Of a stretch of DNA of 64,000 bases, positions 9,320-17,792 are shown one piece after another; the stretch's first letter is position 1, and each line of letters begins with the position of its first letter. Under the pieces are notes generated by a model. That model searched no databases, was not told where the DNA came from, and was given only the letters and a program-made list of their open reading frames with translations. The translations under genes were made by a program, and so were the position numbers. The stretch comes from Candidatus Schekmanbacteria bacterium RIFCSPLOWO2_02_FULL_38_14 (GTDB taxonomy: Bacteria > Schekmanbacteria > GWA2-38-11), in NCBI GenBank assembly GCA_001790855.1, contig MGDH01000038.1, forward strand, positions 1 to 64,000, in the 5' to 3' direction.

Positions 9320-11281
9320 ATGTCTGAAAGTAAAAAAGTAAATAAAATTAACATTTTCCTTTTATCTTTTTTGATTCTATTTTCTCCTCTGATTGAAGGC
9401 GGGACCACATATTTCCCTGTTACTGTTATTAGAATTCTCTCTCTTATTCTTCTTTCATCTTTTTTTTACAGCTCATTTAAAGAAGGTTCTTTAAGATTAA
9501 AGAGAACAGGTTTTGATATTTGTATAGTTTTATTTTTTTTGATTTCAGTCATATCTGTATTTGTTTCTTCGTATAAAAACATAAGTATTCAGTGGATTGT
9601 AAGCATTTCTACCTATCTGCTGATATTTTACCTTACCATTAATATTGTAAAAAGTGGAAATGATGAAAAAATTGTTCTTGGTGTGCTGATTGCGGTTCTT
9701 GCTTTTCAGTCTGTCTACGGCATTTCCCAGCGTCTTATTCTTGGGGTTGAGAGAGTGAATGGGACATTTTTTAATCCTAATTTTTACGGGTCATATCTTG
9801 GTGCAGGAATTTTATCTTTAACAGGTTTTCTGTTTCATCAAAAAGAAAATGCGAGTAAATTTTCAAAAAAGACTGAAATGTTTTTTTTCTCAAAAGTCTT
9901 TCTTTCATCAGTTTTAATACTGGCTTTTTTAGCCATATTCCTTTCACAGTCCCGTGGAGCTTTTCTCTCCTTTTTAGCAGGATTATCCTTCATGTTTTTT
10001 TATCTTTTTAAATTTAATAAAAAAACAACCCTTGCCTTGCTTTTGGTAGTTTTACTAATTTTGCTCTTGCCGAATCCTCTAAAGACAAGAATCACAAATC
10101 TTCAGAAAACAGATATCTATGCGTTTTCCCGCGTAAATATATGGGAAAGTTCCCTGCCAGTTATTCTTGATAATCCATTTGGTATAGGACCGGGGATGTA
10201 TAAATACTATTTTCCGAGATATAATTTTCCTGTCAGAGAGGCTCTGGCTTTTTACGGAAAGAGGGCTTATACTTCTCACTGTGAGTATATTCAGATTTGC
10301 ACAGAACTTGGAATTGCAGGGCTTTTGATTTTTCTTTCCGGAATATTCTTTTTCTACAGAAGAGGATTGAAAATAATAAATGGAACTGAATCTTCATATG
10401 AGAAAAGTCTGAATGTCTGCTTAATGGCAGGAGTAACTGTGTTCTTATTCCATGCCCTGTTTGATTCAGTTTTTCACGAACCTGCAGTGGTGATTTCAAT
10501 GGCAGTATTTTCAGGAATGGTTATGAGAAAATCAGGTTTTTTTTCAAGAGAGATTAAGTTTAATCCTAACAAAAAAATAACTTTCCTGATTTTTACGGTT
10601 TTGCTGACATTTTCAGCAATGATTTTTGTAACCAGGCTTTATTTGGGATACTATTTTTCTGTTAGCGGAAAAAGTTTGTTAAAAAATAGTAGCTATGTAG
10701 AATCAGATAAGGAATTTAAAAAAGCCGTATACTTTAATCCTGCAGATTCATCTTTTTATGACGCAAGAGCCAGCCTTTTTTACAGTGAGTATTTGGATTC
10801 AAAAGACCCGGAATTTTTAGAAAAAGCTTCTGATGAGCTTTATTCTGCAATATCCCTTAATCCAAAAAACGCTGCACTTTTTGACCATCTTGGATTTATT
10901 TTATCTACCCTTTCAGAAAAAGAAAAAGACAGAGACAAATATTTAAAAAACTCTCTGAAATGCTATCTTGAAGCCATAAAACTTGACCCGTTTAATGCCT
11001 ATTACAGGGAGAGCGCAGGCAGGACATATTTAAACCTGAATCAAACTGATACAGCAATTAGAGAATTTAAATTTCTGCTTTCTTTAGAGCCTAATTTTTT
11101 ACCAGCAAGGGTAAATCTGTTAGGGATTTATGAAAAGATTAAAAGGGATGATCTTGCAAAGGAGGAAGCAGAAAGGATTTTAAAAATATATGAAAAATAT
11201 AAAAGCTTTCCTTTTTCAGGGGATTATGAGAAAGGATTTTTAAAAATTGATATAGATGAGATAAAGGCAAAGGCGAAATGA
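9320..11281 (+). CDS. O-antigen ligase/Wzy_C-family membrane protein with C-terminal TPRs
   Basis: 653 residues. About 11-12 hydrophobic segments fill residues 10-450. The Wzy_C landmarks are FFNPNFYGSYL near 155, SQSRGAFLSFLAGL near 210 and the large periplasmic loop RVNIWESSLPVILDNPFGIGPG followed by SHCEYIQICTELG near 330. Residues of about 460-640 carry TPR-like helices (FKKAVYFNPADSSFYDARASL, CYLEAIKLDPFNAYY). Family members join polyprenol-linked glycans to lipid A (WaaL), to other glycans (Wzy) or to pilin (PilO/PglL). Its position right after pilin favours a pilin oligosaccharyltransferase, but that is inference. The ribosome binding site is weak. Confidence 0.75.
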   Translation: MSESKKVNKINIFLLSFLILFSPLIEGGTTYFPVTVIRILSLILLSSFFYSSFKEGSLRLKRTGFDICIVLFFLISVISVFVSSYKNISIQWIVSISTYLLIFYLTINIVKSGNDEKIVLGVLIAVLAFQSVYGISQRLILGVERVNGTFFNPNFYGSYLGAGILSLTGFLFHQKENASKFSKKTEMFFFSKVFLSSVLILAFLAIFLSQSRGAFLSFLAGLSFMFFYLFKFNKKTTLALLLVVLLILLLPNPLKTRITNLQKTDIYAFSRVNIWESSLPVILDNPFGIGPGMYKYYFPRYNFPVREALAFYGKRAYTSHCEYIQICTELGIAGLLIFLSGIFFFYRRGLKIINGTESSYEKSLNVCLMAGVTVFLFHALFDSVFHEPAVVISMAVFSGMVMRKSGFFSREIKFNPNKKITFLIFTVLLTFSAMIFVTRLYLGYYFSVSGKSLLKNSSYVESDKEFKKAVYFNPADSSFYDARASLFYSEYLDSKDPEFLEKASDELYSAISLNPKNAALFDHLGFILSTLSEKEKDRDKYLKNSLKCYLEAIKLDPFNAYYRESAGRTYLNLNQTDTAIREFKFLLSLEPNFLPARVNLLGIYEKIKRDDLAKEEAERILKIYEKYKSFPFSGDYEKGFLKIDIDEIKAKAK

Positions 11282-11312
11282 ATTAGACTTAATGGAAAGA
11301 ATTTTTAATAAT

Positions 11313-11394
11313 GATAGGCTGGGGTTTCTGACCCCGCCTTAGCTAAAGGATTTACCTATACAAAAGCAGCAGGACAAGAATGTCCTGCCTATCG
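11313..11394. repeat. R2 palindromic element, complete copy
   Basis: Ends GATAGGC and GCCTATCG are inverted. Inside are two hairpins, GGGGTTTCTGACCCC and AGGACAAGAATGTCCT. The element stops 5 bases before the ATG of the next gene, leaving no room for a normal ribosome binding site. Confidence 0.75.
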
Positions 11395-11399
11395 AAACT

Positions 11400-12287
11400 A
11401 TGCTTTTAAATGTGTTAAAAAAAAGAATTATTTTTATAGTTTTGTTTTTACTCATAATTTTTTCATTAGTATTTACACAGCTGAGATTGGACCATATGAA
11501 GGGAAATTTTAGAAAAGCTGAACAACTTGAACTGCTTCCAAAGCCTGAAGTTGTGAAGCTTATGGTTCTTGGGTATGAACAGATTGTTGCGGATATTTTA
11601 TGGTTGCGGGTTATTCAATACATTGGAGAGAGAGTTCAGACTGAAAAGGGATGGCAGTGGTTTATTCATTCACTTGACATAATAACATATCTTGATCCGC
11701 AGTTTGTATATGCATATCAGTTTGGAGGGCTGATTCTGTCAGTAATTGCATCGAAACCAGCTGAAAGCAACCATTTCCTTCTCAGGGGAATGGAAATTGA
11801 CCGTGAGCGATGGGTATTTCCTTTTCTGATTGGTTATAACTATTTTGATTATTTCAAAGATTACAGGAAGGCGGCAATGTATATTAGCATTGCATCAAAG
11901 CTGGAAGGTTCCCCATTTTTTCTAACTCAATTTGCCGCAAGACTTTATGCCACAGCAGGTACTCCTGAGGATGGAATAGTATTTCTTGAGCAGATGATTA
12001 AATCAACAGACAATGAGACTGCAAAAGAGAAACTTGAGAACCGCCTGAAAGAATTGATTATTGAACGAGATATAAATATCCTGGAAAGGTGTGTTAAGAA
12101 TTTTAAGGATACCTATGGATATGCTCCTGAAGGCCTAAAAAGCCTTGTACAAAAAAAGGTAATAAGATATTTACCAAAAGACCCTTTTGGCGGTTACTAT
12201 TATTTAGATAAGGATAAGCAGGTGGTTAAAAGCAGTTCAAGACAGGAAAGGTTCAAGGTTTATGAAAGGAAAACAACTGATGAATAA
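11400..12287 (+). CDS. membrane-anchored TPR-like protein, PilG-like
   Basis: 295 residues. One N-terminal membrane span (about 8-25) is followed by a conserved block VKLMVLGYEQIVADILWLRVIQYIG and TPR-like helices. The last about 50 residues (TYGYAPEGLKSLV, RYLPKDPFGGYYYL) resemble the C-terminal region of GspG-type pseudopilins. It sits between a pilin/ligase pair and an ABC ATPase/permease pair, the place held by pilG in the Myxococcus pilGHI set, whose products are needed for pilus formation. I infer an accessory subunit of that transporter. The start codon abuts an R2 repeat, so initiation may be leaderless-like or coupled. Confidence 0.55.
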   Translation: MLLNVLKKRIIFIVLFLLIIFSLVFTQLRLDHMKGNFRKAEQLELLPKPEVVKLMVLGYEQIVADILWLRVIQYIGERVQTEKGWQWFIHSLDIITYLDPQFVYAYQFGGLILSVIASKPAESNHFLLRGMEIDRERWVFPFLIGYNYFDYFKDYRKAAMYISIASKLEGSPFFLTQFAARLYATAGTPEDGIVFLEQMIKSTDNETAKEKLENRLKELIIERDINILERCVKNFKDTYGYAPEGLKSLVQKKVIRYLPKDPFGGYYYLDKDKQVVKSSSRQERFKVYERKTTDE

Positions 12288-12310
12288 AATCTGCTTTTCT
12301 TATTGCTTAT

Positions 12311-12350
12311 CAGCCCCGGAAGGGGCTTTCCCTGCCTGCGGCAGGCAGGC
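12311..12350. repeat. R1 palindrome fused to a GC hairpin
   Basis: GCCCCGGAAGGGGC is a GC-rich hairpin, directly followed by GCCTGCGGCAGGCAGGC, the R1 core. Lies in the 256-base spacer before the ABC ATPase gene; may terminate transcription from the upstream gene. Confidence 0.65.
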
Positions 12351-12431
12351 ACAGTTGGGAGAAAGCCTTTCAATGCTTGATTTATATAGCGTTCTAAACT
12401 ATTTTGAATTTTAGTCATTATGGATTTGTTT

Positions 12432-12464
12432 ACCCCGCTTAGAAATTTTAATTTCTAACGGGGT
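12432..12464. repeat. R2-related perfect-arm palindrome
   Basis: ACCCCGCTTAGAAATT and AATTTCTAACGGGGT face each other across TT, giving arms of about 15 bases with one unpaired base. It shares the TTAGAA/CCCCG words of the R2 family. Confidence 0.6.
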
Positions 12465-12543
12465 TTAGAATTTAGATATTAGAGTTTAGGATTTAATTTA
12501 TAACCCAAATTGAAATATAAAAATATAGAAGTTAGATTACATT

Positions 12544-13455
12544 ATGGCTGCCATAAAGACTGAAGGGCTGACTAAAGATTACCGCATAGGTTTTGCACTA
12601 AAGAAAATAAGGGCTCTTGAGAACCTGAATCTTGAGATTGAAGAAAAAGAAATCTTCGGGTTTCTTGGCCCAAACGGAGCAGGCAAGACAACTACGCTGA
12701 AAATCCTGACAGGGCTGATTTATCCATCCTCTGGAAAGGCTTGGCTGTTTGACAGAGAGATAAGCGACATTTCAGTAAAAAAAGATATAGGGTTTTTGCC
12801 TGAGGGACCCTATTTTTATGATTATCTAACAGGAAAAGAGTTCTTAAATTTTTATGGTGAACTTTTTGGGATTGAGAAAAAAAGAATTAAGGCAAGGGCG
12901 GATGAACTTCTTGAGACAGTGGGATTAAAAGATGCTTCAAAACTCCAGTTAAGGAGATATTCCAAGGGAATGCTTCAGAGAATAGGGATTGCACAGAGCC
13001 TGATAAATGACCCAAAACTTGTAATCCTTGATGAGCCAATGTCAGGGTTAGACCCGATTGGAAGAAAGGAGGTCAGGGACCTTATCTTAAGACTTAGGGA
13101 TATGGGAAAAACAGTGTTTTTTTCCACACATATCCTTTCAGATGTGGAAATGATATGCGACAGGGTTGGAGTGCTTGTTGGAGGGAAACTTGTTGCTTCA
13201 GGGTATATTGATGATTTACTGAAAGAGGAGACAAGCTCTGTTGAGATATGCGCTTCCGGATTAACTCAAAAGGCTTTGGAGAGAATTCGCTGTGCTGAAA
13301 GAAGGATAATGACCAGAGGAGATAAAAATTATATTTCTGTTAGAAATGAAAGCGAAAGAGATGAGGTCTTAAAAGTGATTTTTGAGGAAAGAGGGAAAGT
13401 TATTTCAATAATACCGCAGAAAAAATCGCTTGAAGCATTATTTTTTAAAAGGTGA
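12544..13455 (+). CDS. pilH: ABC transporter ATP-binding protein, PilH-like
   Basis: 303 residues. Walker A GPNGAGKTT (about 43-51), Q-loop region with GFLPEGPYFYDYLTG, signature YSKGMLQRIG, Walker B LVILDEPMSGLDP and switch-region His in FSTHILSD are all present, so the ATPase should be active. It pairs with the ABC-2-type permease 76 bases downstream. ABC-2 ATPases of this type are common, but the order pilin - TPR protein - ATPase - permease matches Myxococcus pilA-pilG-pilH-pilI, so the gene name is given on context. Start ATG has no strong ribosome binding site. Confidence 0.65.
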   Translation: MAAIKTEGLTKDYRIGFALKKIRALENLNLEIEEKEIFGFLGPNGAGKTTTLKILTGLIYPSSGKAWLFDREISDISVKKDIGFLPEGPYFYDYLTGKEFLNFYGELFGIEKKRIKARADELLETVGLKDASKLQLRRYSKGMLQRIGIAQSLINDPKLVILDEPMSGLDPIGRKEVRDLILRLRDMGKTVFFSTHILSDVEMICDRVGVLVGGKLVASGYIDDLLKEETSSVEICASGLTQKALERIRCAERRIMTRGDKNYISVRNESERDEVLKVIFEERGKVISIIPQKKSLEALFFKR

Positions 13456-13475
13456 AAAATTTAGCGGTAGAAGAA

Positions 13476-13512
13476 GTCCTGCTTATCGACAGGCGGGGTT
13501 TTCTAACCCGGC
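13476..13512. repeat. partial R2 element
   Basis: GTCCTGCTTATCGACAGGC followed by GGGGTTTTCTAACCC; half of the R2 unit, located between the ABC ATPase and permease genes. Confidence 0.6.
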
Positions 13513-13531
13513 ATTTTAAAATTAATAACCT

Positions 13532-14293
13532 ATGAAATTCCTTATAATAGCTAAAAATACTTTTAAGGAAGTTATCAGGGATAAAATCCTCTACAATATC
13601 CTTTTCTTTGCAATTCTTATTATTGGATTTTCTGTTCTTCTCGGGAAGCTCTCTCTTGGAGAGCAGCTTAAGATGATAAAAGATATGGGGCTTTCCTGCA
13701 TATCTCTTTTTGGAACCATCATTGCCATATTTGTTGGAATAAGCCTTGTCTTTAAGGAGATTGACAAGAAAACAATCTATACAATTATAGCCAAGCCTGT
13801 TAGCCGCAAGCAGTTTCTTCTTGGAAAATTTCTGGGATTAATTTTGGTGCTGCTGATAAATGTTCTGATAATGTCAGCAGGTGTTTTGCTGGTCATTCTC
13901 GGAATCTCAGGGACTTTTGAATGGAACCTTTTGAATGCAATCTTCCTCATTTTCATTGAACTGATGGTAATAACTTCCATTGCCGTTCTTTTTTCAACCT
14001 TTTCTACTCCATTCCTTAGCGGCATATTTACTCTTGCTTTTTTCATAATAGGCCATCTAAGCGAGGATATAAAAAAGCTTGGCGAGAAATCAAACGGGCT
14101 TGTAAAGTTTCTGACTTCGGCAGTGTACTATATTCTTCCAAACCTTGATAATTTTAATATCAAGGGGAAGGTGGTCTATGACCAGCCAGTAGGAATAGAG
14201 TTTTATGCCTTTAGCATTGCTTACGGACTTCTCTACATAATACTCATAATGACGATTGCGGTGCTGATATTTGATAGAAGGGATTTTAAATAA
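13532..14293 (+). CDS. pilI: ABC-2 type permease, PilI-like
   Basis: 253 residues with six predicted membrane segments (about 20-40, 58-80, 103-130, 138-160, 165-180 and 228-248). The first helix is preceded by KNTFKEVIRDKILYNI and the first loop carries FKEIDKKTIYTIIAKPVSRKQFLLGKFLG, the typical ABC-2 permease pattern. It is the membrane partner of the ATPase just upstream; a repeat separates them, but they remain one probable operon. In Myxococcus the equivalent transporter is needed for pili; its cargo is unclear. Name assigned by synteny. Confidence 0.65.
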   Translation: MKFLIIAKNTFKEVIRDKILYNILFFAILIIGFSVLLGKLSLGEQLKMIKDMGLSCISLFGTIIAIFVGISLVFKEIDKKTIYTIIAKPVSRKQFLLGKFLGLILVLLINVLIMSAGVLLVILGISGTFEWNLLNAIFLIFIELMVITSIAVLFSTFSTPFLSGIFTLAFFIIGHLSEDIKKLGEKSNGLVKFLTSAVYYILPNLDNFNIKGKVVYDQPVGIEFYAFSIAYGLLYIILIMTIAVLIFDRRDFK

Positions 14294-14330
14294 AATATGA
14301 ATGCCGAAGGTTCGCTTTCTTTAAGATTTT

Positions 14331-15407
14331 TTATCCCTGAGGCCAAAATGTGCTGATTTTATTTAAGCTGTTAAAATGGCAGTAAGTATTTACAAGCTCA
14401 TCAGCCCATTTTTCAAGTGAGTACTTTTCTTCAACTGTCTTTCTTGCTTTTTCCCCCATTTTCTCTCTCAGGTTTTTATCTTCAATAAGAAGTGTAAGTT
14501 TTTTTATCCATTCCTCATTGTTTTCTGCCAGAAATCCGTTTTCGCCATCCTTTATAATCTCAGAATTGACTCCAACAGGGCTGCTGACAGTTGGAAGCCC
14601 GCATGCCATATATTGAAGAAGTTTTGCTCCGCATTTTCCCTTAGTCCATTCATTGTTCGGCAGAGGCATTATCCCGATATCTGCGCTTCTCAGATCCTTA
14701 ACCTCATCTTCATAGCTCCATTTTTTAAAAATTATATCAACTCCTTCAATTATTAAATTTTTTGATGAGATTATTTTAAGGCTGATGTTAAATTTCTCAG
14801 AGAGGATATTAAAAACTTCTTTTAATGAAAAAAGATAGGACAGGTTATAGGAAAGACCAACCCATGAGATTGTTATCCTTTCAGCCTTGTAACTTTCTTT
14901 GCCCTTATACCTGTCTGTATCAATTACAGTAGGAATAACCTTAACTTCATTGTTAAATTTTCTGGCAAATTCTGCTAAGTATTTATTCCCGACAATTGCT
15001 CCTGTAACATTTCTTAAGTTTTTCTCCATTTTCTTCCTGTGTAAAAAAGTTAGATAAATTGCATCGTCGAATTCTATTACCATATTCTTGTTCAATCTTT
15101 TTACAAGATATTCAGGAAAAGCAGGCAGATACGGAAAGATTTGATGTTCGATAATTACAAGGTTAAATTTTTTTACATCAAAAATATGACTGAGCCTTAT
15201 AAAAAATCTGTAAGCAGAATAAAAAGTTTTTAAAATTGTCCTGATAATGGGATTATCAATTTCAATTATTCTGAAATATGTTTCTGTGAAAAGCGGTCTA
15301 ACTTCACAGTGAATCCCGTGTTTGTTTAAATAAGGGATGTACTGGTAAATTCTGTACCTGCTGCTTGGACCAATCTCTGAGGTTTTAGAAAGATATAAGA
15401 CCTTCAT
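14331..15407 (-). CDS. glycosyltransferase, GT4-like (GT-B fold)
   Basis: 358 residues. The N-terminus MKVLYLSKTSEIGPSSRYRIYQYI is typical of GT4 enzymes that bind an acceptor glycan. The C-terminal Rossmann half contains ERITISWVGL, an acidic strand ADIGIMPLPNNEW, and the donor-binding stretch GKCGAKLLQYMACGLPTVSSPVG with the glutamate-like position replaced by a Cys/Gly-rich loop. It is the last gene of the polysaccharide operon, 7 bases after the GT2 gene. It likely adds one sugar to the lipid-linked glycan on the cytoplasmic face. Sugar specificity cannot be read. Confidence 0.8.
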   Translation of the reverse strand: MKVLYLSKTSEIGPSSRYRIYQYIPYLNKHGIHCEVRPLFTETYFRIIEIDNPIIRTILKTFYSAYRFFIRLSHIFDVKKFNLVIIEHQIFPYLPAFPEYLVKRLNKNMVIEFDDAIYLTFLHRKKMEKNLRNVTGAIVGNKYLAEFARKFNNEVKVIPTVIDTDRYKGKESYKAERITISWVGLSYNLSYLFSLKEVFNILSEKFNISLKIISSKNLIIEGVDIIFKKWSYEDEVKDLRSADIGIMPLPNNEWTKGKCGAKLLQYMACGLPTVSSPVGVNSEIIKDGENGFLAENNEEWIKKLTLLIEDKNLREKMGEKARKTVEEKYSLEKWADELVNTYCHFNSLNKISTFWPQG

Positions 15408-15413
15408 AATATA

Positions 15414-16409
15414 TTATTTAAACTTTTCCTGAACGGCTTTAATGAGAAGCTTGGAATACATATTTTTTTTGTACACAAACCACTGGTGAATATCTAAATC
15501 ATGGACACTTTTTTTCTCACTGATAAAAGACCTCTTCTCTAAAATTTCAGGAAGGAGTTTAAAGCATGTGAGGAGATTCTTGAAAACATACGGGCTAAAG
15601 AAAAGATTTTGTAAAAAATCGAAGAACTCGTATATCAGGATATGATGAATATCTTTCAGAAGATTTTTGATGGAATCATTCTTCATGAGGGTTAAAATGC
15701 GGTTTTTAAAAATCAGGGTTTTTTCTGCTTTCTTATCTCTTGAATGCCCCCTCGCATGATAGGCAACTGCCTTAGAATTATAATAGGATTTCCATCCCAT
15801 AAGCTGGCTTCTCCAGCACAAATCCACATCTTCCCAGTAGGAAAAGAAGTCTTCATCAAAATATTCTCCTTTTATCTTAACTCCTTCAAGCATTTCTTTA
15901 CGATAAAGAGAAGCTGCAGCACATACACTAAAAACATATCCTGACATATCATACTGTCCCTTATCTTCTTCATTTTCCCCGCGGTCCTTGAAATATCTGC
16001 ACTTATAGGCAATATGGCCTGTGCTGTCTATTATGGCTGCTGTTTGAGGAAAAGGTTTTTTCAACAACTTCCCTGTTACAGCTCCAATTTTTTTGTCTTC
16101 ATCAGCCTTACCCAAAAGCTCTTCAATATAATTTCCTTCCATTGCCACATCCGGATTGAGGAGGAGGAGATAATCCCCCTTAGCCATTGCTATTGCCTGG
16201 TTATTTGCCCTTGCAAATCCAAGATTTTCTCTGTTTTTTATCAAAGTGATTGGAAGGGGGAAAGAATTTAAGAGTTCAATAGTGTTGTCTGCAGAGGCAT
16301 TATCAACAACTATTACTTCATAATCCCTGGTAGCTTGAGAAACAATCGAATTTAAACATTCCTTTATACAGTCTGAACTATTCAGCGTTATAATTATTAT
16401 TGATACCAT
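15414..16409 (-). CDS. family 2 glycosyltransferase (GT2, rhamnosyltransferase-like)
   Basis: 331 residues. GT-A core at the N-terminus: VSIIIITLNSSDCIKECL, VIVVDNASADNT, NREN-LGFARANN and the metal-binding motif LLLNPDVAME at about 80-90. EDVDLCWRSQLMGWK near 190 is the acceptor/catalytic segment typical of WcaA/rhamnosyl-type GT2 enzymes. The last about 90 residues are hydrophobic-amphipathic and probably peripheral to the membrane. It is a paralogue of the GT2 gene two positions upstream in the operon; both have ED(V)DL(A/C)WRSQL-like motifs. Confidence 0.85.
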   Translation of the reverse strand: MVSIIIITLNSSDCIKECLNSIVSQATRDYEVIVVDNASADNTIELLNSFPLPITLIKNRENLGFARANNQAIAMAKGDYLLLLNPDVAMEGNYIEELLGKADEDKKIGAVTGKLLKKPFPQTAAIIDSTGHIAYKCRYFKDRGENEEDKGQYDMSGYVFSVCAAASLYRKEMLEGVKIKGEYFDEDFFSYWEDVDLCWRSQLMGWKSYYNSKAVAYHARGHSRDKKAEKTLIFKNRILTLMKNDSIKNLLKDIHHILIYEFFDFLQNLFFSPYVFKNLLTCFKLLPEILEKRSFISEKKSVHDLDIHQWFVYKKNMYSKLLIKAVQEKFK

Positions 16410-16421
16410 TTAAAATTGCCG

Positions 16422-17792
16422 TCAGAAAGCCTCCAAGATTTTTTTTAAAATTTTTTTAACCATTGGATGGTTATTGAAGAAAGGTCTTACTTTGGATTTT
16501 AAACTGCTAATTGTACTCCCCTTTATTAATGGAAGCTGTGTTCCCATAGATTCATTAACTGCCCAGTATAAAAATTCATAGTCCACTCCCTTTATCTTGC
16601 TCTCAGTAGCATTTCTTCTGAAACTGTCATGACTTTTAATCAGGGAGAGTTTATTTTCTTCACAGTAAGCAAAGAGGTCACTCCCGTGATGAGGGGTAAA
16701 AAATGCAGGACTATAGTGATCAGGCTTAATCGCCTTCATCATATTAACTGTATCCATCACCTCTTCTTTGGTTTCTGTAGGAACTCCAAACATATAATTT
16801 GCCCATATCTTTATTCCGTATTTCCTGCAGATATCAGCAGCTCTGTAATTATGCTCTACTTTTGTCCCCTTGCGGAGGAAATTTAATATTCTCTGGTTTC
16901 CGCTCTCAAATCCTATAAAATAAAGGCTCAGTCCCGAATCTGCCATAAGTTTTACCATATCTTCATTGTTGCAGACAATGTCAGCCCTTGTCTGGCAGGC
17001 AAAAGGCTGAGTGAACCTGTTTTCTCTGTATTTCTCACAAAACTCTTTAACCCAGTCCCTGTCCTCTGTGAGACAATCATCGTGGATCATCATACTTTTG
17101 AAATTATACTTTTTTCTCAACTCATTAAGTTCTAAGATTACATTGTCCACATTTCTTCTTCTCACTTTCTTCCCGAATAAAATTCTTTCAGCAGGTTGGC
17201 AGAAGCTACAATTATAGATGCATCCACGGCCTGCAATTATTGTAACAAAAGGCGGGTTGAATCCTTCAACAGGCAGAGGGAATTCCAAATCTCCAAAAAG
17301 CTCTCTGTCTGCAAAGGGGAGGCTGTCAAGGTCAGGTTTTTCGCCTTCAATAATTCTCTGCGAAGAGCCACCGCTTCCAATCTCTTCAAGCAATTTAGTA
17401 AAGCTAATCTCTCCCTCTCCGGTTATTATGTAATCTATTTTTCTATCAGTTTTTACTTCATCAACCATTATGCTTGGATGAGGTCCGCCAACTATCACTT
17501 TTGTATCAGGGCTAATCTCTTTAATAATCTTAATACACTTCATTGCAGGGTTATAATCTACACTCATCATTGTTATTCCCACAGCATCAGGAGACCTTCT
17601 CTTTATCTCCTCAGCAAAGTGCTCCCAGCCCTTAAGTCTCCTTAAATCTATAAGCCCGGGATTGAATCCATGCTTTTTTGCATAGGCACTTATCAAACAG
17701 AGGCCATGGCTTATCCATGACTCTTCCATCCCTTTACCGAAGCTGTCAAATCCTACAGCAGATATAGAAGGAAAGATTAAATCTACCTGCAT
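16422..17792 (-). CDS. B12-binding domain radical SAM protein
   Basis: 456 residues. Residues 1-150 form a cobalamin-binding-like Rossmann domain (DAVGITMMSVDY, VIVGGPHPSIMVDE). The radical SAM core begins with GRGCIYNCSFC near 190, giving the CxxxCxxC iron-sulfur motif, followed by MMIHDDCLTEDRDW. BchE/MraY-neighbour families of this type perform methylations or rearrangements at unactivated carbons. Its start overlaps the end of the upstream GT2 gene by 10 bases, so it is an integral part of the glycan operon. I infer modification of a sugar, lipid carrier or aglycone; the substrate is unknown. Confidence 0.8.
   Translation of the reverse strand: MQVDLIFPSISAVGFDSFGKGMEESWISHGLCLISAYAKKHGFNPGLIDLRRLKGWEHFAEEIKRRSPDAVGITMMSVDYNPAMKCIKIIKEISPDTKVIVGGPHPSIMVDEVKTDRKIDYIITGEGEISFTKLLEEIGSGGSSQRIIEGEKPDLDSLPFADRELFGDLEFPLPVEGFNPPFVTIIAGRGCIYNCSFCQPAERILFGKKVRRRNVDNVILELNELRKKYNFKSMMIHDDCLTEDRDWVKEFCEKYRENRFTQPFACQTRADIVCNNEDMVKLMADSGLSLYFIGFESGNQRILNFLRKGTKVEHNYRAADICRKYGIKIWANYMFGVPTETKEEVMDTVNMMKAIKPDHYSPAFFTPHHGSDLFAYCEENKLSLIKSHDSFRRNATESKIKGVDYEFLYWAVNESMGTQLPLIKGSTISSLKSKVRPFFNNHPMVKKILKKILEAF

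Noticed and set aside
17196-17645. 149-codon frame opposite the radical SAM gene
   Set aside because: Antisense to the conserved CxxxCxxC gene, no ribosome binding site.
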